From contig NC_090439.1 of the NCBI RefSeq assembly GCF_031143425.1, positions 642,445,465 to 642,509,464 of the forward strand: a stretch of DNA of 64,000 nt, given 5' to 3'. The first letter of the stretch is position 1. The number at the start of each line of letters is the position of its first letter. The translations under genes and the position numbers were made by a program. Below, in pieces: positions 24,177-36,227 of this stretch. Origin of the DNA: Pleurodeles waltl. Lineage: Eukaryota > Chordata > Amphibia > Caudata > Salamandridae. Below the pieces are notes generated by a model that searched no databases, was not told the DNA's origin, and saw only the letters and a program-made list of their open reading frames with translations.

Positions 24177-24714
24177 GTGAGCTATCTTGACTCCTAAATA
24201 AATTGGCAATGGAGCCAATTTGCTACACCCTTGAATTTTTCAGCACCTTATAATGCATTGGGCCATTAATGCTAAAACAGGTAGTTGCAATTACAGGGGT
24301 CATGAAATAGATTAAAGTTGAGCTGGCCTCTGTCAGCATTTCAGGTTTACAATATTTCAGAGTTTTAGGTTTTCTAAATATGCACATTTCACACTGAATT
24401 AAGGTTTGTTTGGTGACAATAGTGAATTGTAATTGTAAATTGGTATGTATATAGTCTGCAGTATCCCTGACAAGCAGAAGTTGAAGCGCTTTGCTGCAAG
24501 TAGCACGCTACTCTAGGACCCAAGATTAGAGTTGAATAGTTAGTAAATTATTAATATGTGCTTTCTGTTTTTTTCTTCTTCTTGTGGATTAGTTTTCTTA
24601 AATTTGTGCTCTTAAATTCTTGTGTGTTTTGTAGTGTTTTGAGAAGGGATAAAATGATGGATATGAAATAGAAAAAGGTCAATAATAAGTTGTTATTGGA
24701 AGTCATGGATATGT

Positions 24715-25350
24715 GCACCTGTTAGTTGGGTGAATTGACTAAAGAGGAGGGAAAGTTTGAAAAGGAGGTTCAAAGTAGTGAAAATTTTACCTCCTCCCGG
24801 TGTTCTTGCGACGACCCCGCCCATGGGATATCTCTGTACAGCCTTACCATCTGGACTTGAAGCAGTATTTACAGTGCTCTCCCCTGAGACATGTTTTGAA
24901 GTTCAATGTTTAGTTTGCCATCCTAGTGAGAACAGACAGGAGACTTTCACATACCATGCAGACATATGCAGGACAGGCCAATACACAGGCAGAATTGTTG
25001 GCTTACAGACAGTCTCTGATTGGATATTTGTGTAATCCGGGAAGTTATTGACACATCCAACTTCCACACACCTGGGGTGCCACAGGACAGCAGAGTGGCC
25101 AGTATCCCCAGGCCAGATATACGCCACATACATCAGGCCCAAGGACCAATAAGATCAACAATGGGACATATCCAGGGGTCTGTAAGAAAGATGTAACTTT
25201 TCCTGTGTAGGCTGGAAGATGTATGTATTTTTTATTACTAAATATCAGTAAACAAAAAGTTTAAAAAAAGTAATCGACATGTGTGACGGCTAGTTGGGTG
25301 AACTGGCTTTAAAGGAGCAGGATGTTTGGGAAGAATGTTTGAGAGGTGAT
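24715..25350. repeat. Local imperfect duplication
   Basis: TAGTTGGGTGAATTGACTAA at about 24723 and TAGTTGGGTGAACTGGCTTT at about 25290 share their context (both followed by an AGGAG...GTTTG segment). About 500 bp of unrelated sequence lies between them. No gene is recognised in the interval. Confidence 0.4.
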
Positions 25351-25419
25351 AGTCAAAGCCTTGGCTTAAGTCAGAGAGAGGAGGGATGGAACAAAGGTTG
25401 AAGCATGTGGATTTTTTTT

Positions 25420-25745
25420 AGCAAAACTGAAATTAACTTATGCATACATATATACACAACATTTAGTAAGGTTTTAGTAGATGGAGTAAACCCCTCTCTA
25501 CATATGTACCCATATGTACATGCAAGCAGTAACAATTTCTGTGGTCTGGGATGCACATGTATCTTATGGTGAAGTATGTAAAGATTTGTCTTTTTTAATC
25601 AAAAAACTGAAATTATCTTAGACATACATACATTGGTAGGTAAAGTAATTAACCCCTCTGTATAGATACCCATATGTGCATAGATTAGCTATAGTTACAT
25701 TATCTGTTACACATATATATCTTGTGGTATAATATACATGTTCCC
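25420..25745. repeat. Two-copy tandem repeat of about 170 bp
   Basis: Both units contain AAAACTGAAATTA, then CATACATA, then TAACCCCTCT, then ACCCATATGTxCAT, then a late ATCTTxTGGTxxAxTAT block. The units begin at about 25423 and 25603. Non-coding. Confidence 0.6.
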
Positions 25746-25982
25746 CTTATGTGAATGTCTCTGCTTATAACAAGAAGCATAGTTCAATGTGCAATAACAC
25801 GTGTATAATGACAACATCACCGCCATACCATGAGTAGTATACTTTGTCAGAGTACACATGCGGTGCCCATATATACATAATAAAACTAACCAAAGGGAGA
25901 AAGGAGGAGAGAGTTATGTCAGTTCCCTTGCTGATATAATGCAAAACCAAAGGAGAGGTATACCTACAATCCACAAAAATTA

Positions 25983-26153
25983 GGGCCTGATTTAGATATT
26001 GGCGGATAGGTTATTCCGTCACAACGGTGACGAATATTCCATCTGCCAAAATCGGAATCCTATAGGAATAAATGTAATTTAGATTTTGGCAGATGGGGTA
26101 TTTGTCACTGTTGTGATGAAGTAACCCAATCCCTCAATATATAAATCAAGCCC
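25983..26153. mobile_element. Harbinger-type MITE, 171 bp
   Basis: The ends are GGGCCTGATTTAGATATTGG and, in reverse, GGGCTTGATTTATATATTGA. TTA occurs on both sides (25980-25982 and 26154-26156). Long internal inverted arms (ATCTGCCAAAATC / GATTTTGGCAGAT) make most of it a hairpin. Non-coding. Confidence 0.88.
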
Positions 26154-26159
26154 TTAGCT

Positions 26160-28020
26160 TTTATTAATAATGTAGGGGCAGATCTCCTTTTTATTTAGCA
26201 GACTCTCTGCCACACATTTCTTTGTGGCATGCTTCATCATACTCAAATCATTACCTGGTATATTTTTACAGTTCTGAGTGGGCTCAACCCCTCTTGTGGA
26301 GGGAGCACTTTGATGTTGCCTATGATTTCCGTTTAGGGGACCGGCAGAAAGCAGGTTAGAAATACCTAAATTTGCTCATCTTATTTTTTAATATTAATAA
26401 GGGCACCCTTGACACAATAAAAGCAAGAAAGGTGTTATCTGGAGAGCTTAAGAGCTTCCCTGCCCCCAAGGTAACAGGTTTCAGCTGGTTATGGTGCAGC
26501 TTATGCAGTCATCCATCTTTCATCAGGACCACCTGAGCCCCACACAGTTCAATAATCTACACTATTTGTGGTTGGTGTAATCCATGTATATCATGCACAC
26601 AAAAATTTAGTTTTTTTTTTCAATTTATTCAGGTGTAACTATTAATTTGAGGGGTCCTTCATGGCCTCATGGGAACCCAATGGCAGCTTACACTCAGTGT
26701 CACACATTCATCATAAGAGTAGCCCAGCACAACACCTAGTGAGGTCAATGGCTCCTGCATATACAGCTAAAAACAGGAGACCTGCCCCTACATTAATAAT
26801 ACAAGTCAATAATTTGTTGCATGTACAGGGGTGTGGAATTTTATAAAATATTTACTTGTCCATGGGACAGGTTATTTCATAAATCTACTTGTCCTGTAAA
26901 CAATCCACTAGTCCCTTTGGCGCCATGTAGTGGAATGATGAATAACGGCAGCAGTCCTTTGTAGGATTTGAAAACTAGCACTCTTATTTTTCCACCTTAT
27001 AGCAGATCCACATACTGGGGCTGGAGTGGGGCATGCCAGGGTTCTGGAGTTGTAAAGCACTTTTGAGTCTGTGCAAACCTACTAAGTTGCATGTTTTAGG
27101 GGTTTTTATCAGCTGTTCTCTAATCTTTACCCATACTGATAAAGGTTGGAAATTTACTTCTGACAAGGGCAGAAGTAAAACTTCTTCCAGGGTTTGGAAA
27201 ACGTTGTTGGACGGAAACTGAACTTGTAGACACTCAACAGATCTACACATGCATATTTTCTCATGCTAAAATGGCATTTTAAAAATATTTTCTAGGAGTA
27301 CAATATCCTGGTCTGCTTCTGTAGATTCTTTTGAATTCATGAAAGTGTAAATCTGCACTAATGCAAGGACATATACCATGGGTGTACTTTGTCATTTTCT
27401 TTAAGAATTCTGCTCCCAATTGGTTATTTAAGACCCTTTGTTTACATTAAATTGAGATCTATTTATCAGCTGGGTAATAGCGTTCTGCTCTTTCACAAGG
27501 AGAATATTGGCCCAAAGTAGTTTTGTTCAGTGCCAGGAACTACTGTGGCAATGTGTGCTTTTTGAGGACAAACAATATTTTTGCTTTTTGCCACTGTTTG
27601 TAATGATGGTCCCCCAATAATAACGTTTTACAAAAACCATGTCAAAATAAGACACACATTGACAAAACCAAAAGGCTGGCCACCAATGTCAGACCTATTG
27701 GCTTTGCCAATGCTTGTTTATTTTCATGTTTCCCATGATTGTGTTGAAACTGCTTACATTGATTTTTCCATTATGAATATTTCTTTTAATTGCTGACATG
27801 TATCAACAAATTTTACCAAATGGTGCTTCAAAGAAATGGGACCTAAAATTTTACAGTAGTTAAGCAAAACTTTTTTTTCCTTAGTTGCATTTTATGTGAA
27901 CGTTTTATTTTGAAAGCAAAGTATCATCAATCTTGCTTACAAGAAGCTAGATCTTTGTCTACAGATTGTGCTTTTTGTGATAAACCAGTTCAGTAGTCTT
28001 TGTGAAACTAAGGGTCAAAA
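26160..28020. other. No supported gene
   Basis: Contains the exon-like segment 26272-26354 (listed as rejected) and a repeat-like block near 26835-26900 (TACTTGTCCATGGGACAGG... CTACTTGTCC). Nothing else is recognisable. Confidence 0.4.
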
Positions 28021-28025
28021 AATAA

Positions 28026-28600
28026 TTGTATATTTTGGCAGTTGGGCTCTTGGGAGTCTTGAAAAACTCTTGCGGAAGCACCAGTTTCAAAATACAGTGC
28101 TTTGATTGGCCCAGAGAGCTTTATTTCCTTAGGCCCATCTCACTCTTGCGGGAATTAAACTCCTGCAAGAGTGTAATTGGCTGCCAGCAACATGAGTTCA
28201 TGGGGTGGTGGGGCAGAGAGACCAACCACCACTCCTCCCCTGCTAAAAAGAAAATAAAAGGCCAAAAGTGCCGATGTCTTGCGAGACTTTTGCAGGATTG
28301 AAAAAACAAAATGATGGCTGGGCCGCATTTAAATTCCCTGGGAGCCTACTCCTGGAGCTGTATTCATAAAGAGGTGCATGGCTGCGTGGCCCAAATCCCC
28401 GAGCCAATAGAAGCCCCAGGGAGTCCACCCTCGGGACGGATCTTATTATTTATGAGAAAGGAGCTGTGCGGCCACCCTCCCCATGCCTGGAGAGGCCCCC
28501 ACAGAACCCACCCTGGGGCCGACATTCATTTTTAGTGAGAGGGCCTGGATAGGCCCTGGGGGGCTCAGCCCCTGGGGATGAGATTCATTGTTATGGTGAG
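28026..28600. repeat. GC-rich degenerate repeat segment
   Basis: Three related blocks recur: GATCTTATTATTTATGAGAA at 28439, GACATTCATTTTTAGTGAGA at 28520 and GAGATTCATTGTTATGGTGA at 28580. They are separated by GGCCxxxCCCC-rich stretches, with a period of roughly 60-80 bp. Earlier in the segment are short inverted pieces around CTCTTGCGGGAATTAAACTC. No coding content. Confidence 0.45.
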
Positions 28601-28614
28601 GGGAGCTGCACCTC

Positions 28615-29000
28615 TCAAATTATGTAATTTGAGAGGTCATCGGTGATGTCATAAATGATGTCATAGAACATGTCATATGTGAGGTCATAAGCAGTTCATG
28701 ACAGGGAGCAAGTTATATTTAGCGCTGGTGATGTTGCAGTGATGTTATCAGTCGTGTCATAGACAATTTAATGAGAGGTGTAAAGTTGGAGGTATTAGCA
28801 GTGCATGGCGAGGGCATGAGTTATAGTTACTTGAGCTAAGAGTAACTGGTAAATAGCTGTGGATTTGTTTGTTGAAAACAGTATGTTTTAATTGACATTT
28901 TCACCTATGACTGTAATGCAAAATAAGATATTATTACGATACCCAACTATAATGTCACTTTAACCTTTTAATTTTTCAATCAATTTCAGGGCTTTTTTAA
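28615..29000 (+). repeat. Dispersed repeat family F1, copy 2
   Basis: Collinear with 2640-2990: repeated GATGTCATAAATGATGTCAT, then GAGTTATAGTTACTTGAG, then TTTTAATTGACATTTTCACC. Non-coding. Confidence 0.55.
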
Positions 29001-29224
29001 AATGTAAAATGGTATTTTATTACCATAGGTAACACTAACACCATGCGATGCACCGGCTTTGGCCGTCCACATTGTGAGTTTGGCTGCTGGCCTTCAGCTG
29101 TGTGCAGCGTGAGGGCCAGCAGCCAACTCCCCACCATGCACGGCCTTTATGAAAATGTTCCTTACCATATTTTATACCAACTCCAACATTTGGGGTTGCT
29201 GACCAAAGGGGGTTGGTCATAGAA

Positions 29225-29490
29225 TGACAAGTGTGCATAGTAGGTTGTAGGTAGAGACTGTCCTTTCCGAGGAGTACACTCCCAAAGGCCACAGGTGTGC
29301 ATGGTAGGATGTCTGGAGGAACTGGCCTATCTGCCGACACTTTTTCCCAGAGCAACGACTGAGTGCAGTAGTGTGTGTGGAGGGACTGACCACTCCTCAG
29401 GGCAAAAGGTGTGCATAGTAGGCTTGTGGAGGGACTGCCCTCTCTGCTGAGACCTCTCTCTCAAATGACGGGCATGCGTAGTTTTTTTTT
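29225..29490. repeat. Minisatellite-like degenerate tandem repeat
   Basis: About four units of ~60-65 bp, each with GTGTGCATxGTAGG, GGAGGxACTGxCC and a CTCCxxAG-type block. Units begin near 29230, 29295, 29360 and 29410. Non-coding. Confidence 0.55.
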
Positions 29491-29561
29491 AATTCAAAAT
29501 GTTAATGTTGTCACCTACATATTCACCTAACTAAAACGTTACTTTAACACTTGTTTTTTCA

Positions 29562-29562
<1 letters not shown>

Positions 29563-29597
<35 letters not shown>
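29563..29597. repeat. (TA)n microsatellite
   Basis: Uninterrupted TATATA run of about 17 units. Confidence 0.9.
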
Positions 29598-29600
<3 letters not shown>

Positions 29601-29771
29601 CACATATATGAATAAATGAAATTTGTGAAACAAGAGATCCCGGAGTGCGGTCGTTCGTGAAGTATTTCATGAATGTTGTTGATAAATTACGGAGTGTCCT
29701 GCCGTCACCAGCACCACCGCTGAATTAAGTGCGCTAGTACATGCCAAAACAGGGACAACCTTGAAATGCTT

Positions 29772-29798
29772 GCATATATATATATATATATATATATG
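29772..29798. repeat. (TA)n microsatellite
   Basis: Second uninterrupted TATATA run, about 13 units. Confidence 0.9.
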
Positions 29799-30004
29799 TC
29801 GGGAGAGATAGATCGATAGAGAGTTGTGTTTTCATATATCTAAATATATTTTAATACTTTCTTATAGTTAGATTTACATACTGTGATATATATGTCTTTT
29901 GATGGAAAGGAGACCAAAAGCCATATACCCTACATCCCCCATTTCTCTAAATAGGAAGCATTTATTAGACATATTAATGTAATGCAAAATATTTATGTGT
30001 GTAT

Positions 30005-30005
30005 T

Positions 30006-30045
<40 letters not shown>

Positions 30046-30046
30046 T
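30005..30046. repeat. (GATA)n microsatellite
   Basis: About ten uninterrupted GATA units. Confidence 0.95.
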
Positions 30047-30049
30047 TTT

Positions 30050-30326
30050 GTAACCTTAATTTCTCAAAAACGACTGAATGGATGTACTCCAAATCTAAAA
30101 AAGAACACCTTCTGAACCAAGATCTAGCTTCCTGCCAAATTTGGTGAAATTCCTTTCAGCCATTTTGGCTGTAGCACGTTCCAAAAATCCCTATGGGGAT
30201 TTTTGGCCATTTATTTCTCTGGCCCCGCTTCACGGATGACCCCAAAACTTTTCAAGAAGGAGCTGATGTGAGTGAACTTTTGTTTGGAATGTTTTGTGAA
30301 ACTTTGTCAAATGGCCACATTTATGC
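30050..30326. other. Retroelement-tail-like sequence
   Basis: Contains TTCTCAAAAACGACTGAATG, GCCATTTTGGCTGTAGCACG and CCCTATGGGGATTTTTGGCC, a texture similar to that after the DIRS relic at 6185. It ends at the duplicated target of the solo LTR. Non-coding. Confidence 0.35.
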
Positions 30327-30331
30327 ACTGC
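30327..30331. repeat. Target site duplication, left copy (ACTGC)
   Basis: ACTGC lies immediately left of the LTR and is repeated exactly at 33151-33155. Confidence 0.85.
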
Positions 30332-33150
30332 TTTTAGAAATGGGGTTTCTGGTTGGCTAGGGTATGGACCTAAGCCAGGCAGAACCCACCCACTATAGTC
30401 AGGGCAAGGGAGTTACATGTCCAAGATAACCCCTGCTCACCCCCTTGGTAGCTTGGCACGAGCAGTCAGGCCTATCCCAGAAGCAATGTGTAAAGCATTT
30501 GCACAACACACACACAACACATGTGACGCACTATCGCCACCACAAAGGAAACACAACACCTAGTTATATGAACATATACTGTATTGTACACAATTCAAGT
30601 ATTAGACCAAATATCACATATCAGTAATATCCTGCTACCTTAGCAATGGCAGAAGGTTACACATTAGTTACTCTGCAAACTAGCAGTAGTCACATATAAC
30701 ACACTGGTTACTAAATATTCTGCAACATAAGCAGTCGTCAGGAAACACGTTATTAAACTAAAGCACTTGTCATAAGAATATCAGGAACACCCATATTAGG
30801 AACATTAGAAAACATATGGCAAGTCTGAAAAACATATTAGCATGTTATGCCCATAAAAGGAACATGTGCATACCCATATGAAACATCCTAAAAACAGGTA
30901 GGCAGCATATAAGTCATTAAAGTTTTTAAGAAGAACTTATGGTATATACATTGTCCTTTGATATTACCTGGTTTGATGTAGGCACCTCTAGTGCCTGCAG
31001 AATGAAAAATGGGGCCCCCGGCACTTCTCTGTGCAAAACGGGGGCCTCCTGTGAGCACTGAGGCGGAGAGGGGCGGCATACACCCCCTCTCTACTACTGA
31101 CGGGCCCCTCTGGGGGCCTGTGATCGCTGGGGGCCCCCCTGGGCCTCCACGGGCCCTCACAAGGGGGGGCAAAGTCAGGCAGGTAGTTTGAAGGAGGAGG
31201 GGGGCGCCACGCACCCCGTCCGTTTCAAGGATGGGCCCTTCCTAGGGCCCACGATCACCGAGGGCCCCCTGGGGCCTTCCCTGGCCCTCCAACGAGGGGG
31301 GCGACATTCAGGCAGTGGCCGACGAGGGGGCCCCAAAAAGGGACCGGCAGCGCAGGGGAGCCTCCGGTGAGGCTTCCGCCCCACCCGCGGTCCGACAGAT
31401 TTCCTTCAGGGCTCGGAGGGGCAAGGAAAGGCTTCCTTCTTTCCTGCCCGTCTCTGGCCTCATCTGGGCCCAAGTAACGGCCTTCTGGTTCCCCGGGGGC
31501 GCTCCTCGGAGTGATCCCTGCCCCGGGGGCACCGCTAGGAGCACGCTTGCTCCAAAGTCAATTTTACGGTTTTCTTCGTGCCCCGGGGGCACAGAAATCA
31601 GCGCAACTCCGGCCGTGCACTATATACAGCCCGGGTCACGGAGGTGATCTTTTTTCACAGCAGAAAAAGTGTGTTTGAAGCGCTAACATCATCAAGGACG
31701 CAGTGCTTTGCCTCAAGTGCCAACGACATGAAATGTGAAGCGCTTTTCAAAGCGCTGGTTACTGCCCTATATTGAATTACTCCTCGTGCTTTTGGATCTT
31801 TACAGGGGTCAGGGGCCACAGCACCCTGCCCTTGGGGGACAAGAGTCTTAGGAAAAGGCCCACAGGTGGAGTGGCCCAGCAACAGGCCAGAGCACAGAGG
31901 GTGCAAGCAGGTAGCAAGTCACTTCAGTGACCAAGCAGGTCACAGGTCAGCACAGCAGCAGTCCATGGCAGTTCCTGGTGAGTCCTTCCAGCCTTTTGTT
32001 TCCAGTTCTAAGATGATTCCAAGAGTCTCCAAATTGTGGGGAAAACTCCCCTGTACTTATACTCAGTCCTTACAGTGTTTCACAATGGTGGGGGAGAGGA
32101 GGTTCCAACCAGTTACAACTGGTTCTGGGAGTGCCCCCTCTCTCCTCCAGCACAGGCTCCAAACATCAGTTGGGGGCAAACTACCCTATTGTGTGAGGCC
32201 AGGTCACAGCCTTTACAAATGTAGGTGTGCCCTGCCTCTCCCTTCTCTCAGCCCAGGAAGACTATTCAGTATGCAGATGCACCTCTGTGACACCTCCGCC
32301 CTCCACCCTCCACCCTCCCTATGTATAGGGAGTCTGAAAAGTGTGCACAAAGCCCCAACTGTCACTCTGCCCAGACGTGGATTGAAGTCAAGCTGCAAAA
32401 CACCAGAGTCATAAGCACAGAGAAATGTGCACTTTCTAGAAGTGGCATTTCTGTAATAGAAATAACAAATACACCTACACCAGTAAGCAGCATTTATTAT
32501 CACCATCACAACCATGCCAAACATGCCTACGCTACCCCTCATAAATCAGACAATACTCCTTACACATAAGGCAGGGCATTTCTAATGAAATCCTATGAGA
32601 AGGCAGCACTCACAGCAGTGAGACACCAAGTTAGCCTGTTTGTCACTACTAGGACAGGCCACGCCACCTGGCACATGTCCTGCCTTCTACATGCATGGCA
32701 CCTTGCCCATAGGGCTAGCTAGGGGCTACCATACGGGTAACGTACATGTAGTAAAAGGGGAGTTCTGGGCCTGGCAAGTAAATTTAGATGCTAGGTCCCT
32801 GTGGCAGAAAACTGTGCACACAGGCCGTGCGCTAGCAGGCCTGAGACAGGTTTGAAAGTCTACTTCAGTGAGTGGCGCAAGCAGCACTGCAGGCCCACTA
32901 GTAGCATTTCATTTACAGGTCCTGGGTATAGAGATACCACTGTACAAGGGACTTGCAGGTAACTTAAATATGCCAATTAGGTATAAGCCAATCATACAAA
33001 CTTTAGATGAGAGAGCACCTGCACTTTAGCAGTGATCAGCAGTGATAAAGTGCTCAGAGTCCTAGAGGCAACAGGGACAGGTCAGAAAAAAATAGGAGGC
33101 AGGAGGGAAAAAGACTGGGGATGACCCTGCATAAGGAAAAAAGTCCAACA
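30332..33150 (-). mobile_element. Solo LTR (2.8 kb) of a Gmr1/gypsy-type element
   Basis: Read on the minus strand it starts TGTTGGACTTTTTTCCTTAT at 33150 and ends ...TTTCTAAAA at 30332 (the expected ending is CTAACA; here the last bases have mutated). ACTGC flanks both ends, a perfect 5-bp duplication, and no internal region is present. This is what recombination between two LTRs leaves. Blocks such as GAGCACTTTATCACTGCTGATC and CCACTAGTAGCATTTCATTT (plus strand) recur in the LTR at 57231-59903. 30990-31640 is very GC-rich and includes a two-copy ~130 bp tandem repeat plus three CCCCGGGGGC boxes. There is no real coding content. Confidence 0.88.
31590..31630 (-). promoter_or_regulatory. Candidate LTR core promoter (TATA box)
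   Basis: On the minus strand, GGCTGTATATAGTGCACGGC places TATATA at 31621-31626, followed by the GC-rich part of the LTR. Its position, about 1.5 kb into the LTR in the transcription direction, fits a U3/R boundary near 31590. This is inferred from position and motif only. Confidence 0.35.
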
Positions 33151-33155
33151 ACTGC
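33151..33155. repeat. Target site duplication, right copy (ACTGC)
   Basis: Exact repeat of 30327-30331 on the far side of the solo LTR. Confidence 0.85.
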
Positions 33156-33279
33156 TTATACCCTTTCATATTACATTATGTATACAATCTGACATAACAT
33201 TTATAACAACACTTATGCCATCTCAAATCCCATCATTTCTGAGAACACAGTTGCTGGTAGAGTGGTTAGTTTTAGTTAC

Positions 33280-33490
33280 TGGTGTGTGGGTAGCAAGCTG
33301 AAAACAGTGTGTATGGAGAAGCACTAGTTATAATAACGTGAAAGTGGTGCATAAATTAAACATTTAAGGTATAACTGTAACTTTTGAATTTCTAATGTTT
33401 GTGTGGTTTAAGTTTGGTTTGTATAGAAAGACTAAAACCAGTTCTCCTAACTGTAAGTGTTAACATTTGTTTTTTTAAATTAAATGTCAA
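33280..33490 (+). repeat. Dispersed repeat family F2, copy 3
   Basis: Contains TAACTGTAACTTTTGAATTTC and TGTTTGTGTGGTTTAAG, the reverse complement of blocks at 8300-8470 and 8940-9110. Non-coding. Confidence 0.45.
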
Positions 33491-33527
33491 TGTTTTTTAA
33501 AAATGTTTCACAAAAATGTGTTTCAAA

Positions 33528-34640
33528 TCGTAGAGTCCAGTGTCGTCGAGTAGAGTGCTGTTATGTGGAATGTTGTACAGTACAGTGGAGGTCAATGCCA
33601 TAGAGTTTAGTGCTGTGCAGTGAAGTGGCATAGCATAAAGTGGAGTACAGTGTCCTACAGTGGAGGGGCGCCTCCTAGATTACAGTAGTGTGGAGTGCAG
33701 TAGAGTAGCGTGGTGTAGTGTAGAGTCAAGCAAAGTGTCATAAATTGGAGTGGGTTTTCTTAGAGTACAGTGGAGTGCTGTGCCATAACATTTTGGAAAG
33801 CCTCATAGAGTGTTGAACACTTAAGTGTCCTGGGATAGAGTGGAGTACATGGTTGTACAGTGGAGTGTTCAGGGAGTAGAGTCTTGTAGAGTGGTATAGA
33901 TTGTAGAACTGTTTTGTAGAGTAGAGTTGCACAGAGTGAAGGAGAGTGTGATAGAGTGGAGTGGCGAACAGTGACATGGAGTGTGGTAAAGTATAGTGGA
34001 GTAGAATTAAGTGAAGTTGAGTGGAGTTGCGCAGGAAAGAGTAGAGCTAACTGTCACAGAGTGGAGTGCTGTAGAGTGGTGTGGAGTGGAGCAGAGAGGC
34101 CTGGTGTACTATACAGTGGGGTAAAGTGTCATAGAGTAGAGTGATGTGTCATATAGTGGAGTGGTCTGGCTTGTCGTACAGTCTTGGAAAGTGGCATAGA
34201 GTAGAGTACAGTGGTGTGCCACAGAGTGTATTACAGTGTTAAGAGAGTCGTGGAATGGCCTCGAGGGAGTTCCTAGAATGCAATACAGTGGAGTAGAGTG
34301 TTGTAAAGTGCCATACAGTAGAGTGTTGTAGACTGGCATTGACAGAAGCACATTGTTGTACATTGGAGTGTGATAGAGTAGAATATATTGTGGTAGAATG
34401 TAGGGGTATAGACTGTCATTCAGTGGAGTACAGTGTTGTTGAGTGGAGTACAGTGGAGTTGTTTGTAGTGGAGTTTGGCAGAGTGTAGTGGGATACACTG
34501 TAATAGCATAGAGTGTGTAAACTGGAATGGCATGGAATGGAGTGGGATTGAGTATAGTTGTGCAGAGTGCAGTAGAATACAGTGAAATATCGTACACTTG
34601 AATGGTGTAGATTAGAGTTGCATACATGGTGTCCATTTTA
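33528..34640 (+). repeat. Degenerate pentanucleotide satellite (GTRGA / GTGGA / GTACA)n
   Basis: The sequence parses into 5-base words for about 1.1 kb: GTAGA, GTGGA, GTACA, GTGTC, ATAGA, GTGCT and close variants, with occasional single-base slips. Because five is prime to three, stop codons of the repeat are spread evenly and one minus-strand frame stays open for 205 codons by chance. That frame (34726-34109) encodes Tyr/Leu/Thr/His-rich low complexity and is not a gene. Confidence 0.85.
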
Positions 34641-36225
34641 CCACCTATGGAAACCATATCTTCCTTTAAAACCCTAAATATTAGCCTATCCAACATCTCT
34701 AAGTGTATTTTTTTTTTTCCAAGCAACCAAAGTCCCTTGTAAAAACCACACTATATTATGTCTAAAATATTTTTATATTTTGAATTATTGTTTTGCAGTT
34801 CTACTGGTACCGAGGTACTTCCTAGAAACTATTGTGGTAATCTGTAAAACTTTCTAAAAACATATACACATATTAAACGGCTGCGACTACTAGCTTATGT
34901 GGGCTTTCTGACACCTAGCTACAATAAATTTATAACCTCTCCATCTCACTCTGTTTGATATTTAGATACAGCAGGCAGCCAGACCTCTCCTACTAAGCCA
35001 ACATGGCTGCCTTTCCACTGTGGCTAATCATATTTTGTGATGTCATCGCTATATACTGGTATCACTATATTGTTTTGCCTTATAATTTAACAAGCACAAA
35101 AGCGATTTAGTTGCCATGTGAAAAAGGATCACCTACATAGTCTACATTATATTCCTGTGAAATTTCCTTAAAATCCATACTGCAAATGTTGGCCCTACGC
35201 CCAATACAAAGGGCTATGTAAAATCCATTTGGGTCCAAATCTGTTTTGGGACCCCCTTTATTCTTTGCACCCCCTTGAACAAACGTTGCAAAACTAAGGA
35301 ATTGTGTATATATAGGGCAGTGGCCAAAATAATGTGTGTGACAAAGTGCAGTGTGTTTTTGTCTCCTCCTGGCACATTAAACAAAAATGGTGGTGGGGCA
35401 CAGACCCAATGACGTGCCCCCACCCCACATATGCCACTGCCTGTCTATTGTTTCAAATTGCAGAGCTCGGAAACAGTGGACAGGTTTTTCCTGTTTCCGA
35501 GCTGTGTTGTCTGTAAATAAAACACTAAGAAAAACATTGTTCACTTCACACCCCGCAGGCTGATATAGCAGGCGCTTAGCCCTGCAGTGTGCAGGAAAAC
35601 CCTTTCATGATAGCCCACAATAAGGAAAAGGCATAGTTTTTCTCATGCACTTCCTCAGCGTGTGTGCTTAACCTTGACATTGCTTGTTAAAAAGGGATAC
35701 TCGCTTGCCCCTTACAAAACATTTGGTGAAATAAATAGAAATCTATTGTGAGATCTTCCTGGTGTCAGTGGCAATAAAATGTAAATCTAAAAAGATATCA
35801 CTTATAATAAATTTAAAAATGTTGTTAAAGTATTGTTGAGATATTTATTTTGCTTTTTAATGATATTTTAATCACATAACTTAAATAACTTTAATTCTAA
35901 AGCACATTGTAAATGTGGGTTTGTCATTTCTGGGAGGTGTCAGGGAAATTGTTTATGTTATTCTCGTGCATCATGGACTGTTGAGTCTTGACCACTCAGG
36001 CGTTACTCCTTATGTTTTTTTCTACCACCAGGGCAGACCTATTTATTCCAGGCATTACATGGAACCGAATTCTGACCCTTATATGATTTACCACGGTGTT
36101 ACCCTTTGAAGCATGAGATAGTAAAACAGTGGGTTGCAATGAAATACCTCTCCCATATTGGAGTTCAGCAGAAGCGGTACATTAGGTGCCTGCTTCTATC
36201 CATCACAGACATGGGTCTGCACGCT
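34640..36225. other. No recognisable gene
   Basis: Non-coding sequence with one clean short inverted repeat (35463-35505, listed separately). Open frames around 35214-35516 and 35915-36109 have no recognisable domains. Confidence 0.4.
35463..35505. repeat. Short perfect inverted repeat
   Basis: AGCTCGGAAACAG is followed 13-15 bases later by CTGTTTCCGAGCT, giving a 13-bp perfect stem. Function unknown. Confidence 0.6.
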
Positions 36226-36227
36226 TT

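Noticed and set aside
26272..26354. Exon-like segment (acceptor TATTTTTACAG, donor GCAG|GTTAGA) reading SEWAQPLLWREHFDVAYDFR
   Set aside because: After the phase-0 end at 24176 it would read TTC TGA, a stop. It does not resemble a PLAT domain, and no other partner exon is seen.
30888..31647. Overlapping Pro/Gly/Arg-rich open frames on both strands
   Set aside because: GC-rich LTR core; frames are open on both strands and show repeat structure only.
34109..34726. 205-codon open frame on the minus strand
   Set aside because: It lies wholly within the pentanucleotide satellite and encodes Tyr/Leu/Thr/His-rich repeats; an artefact of a 5-base period.
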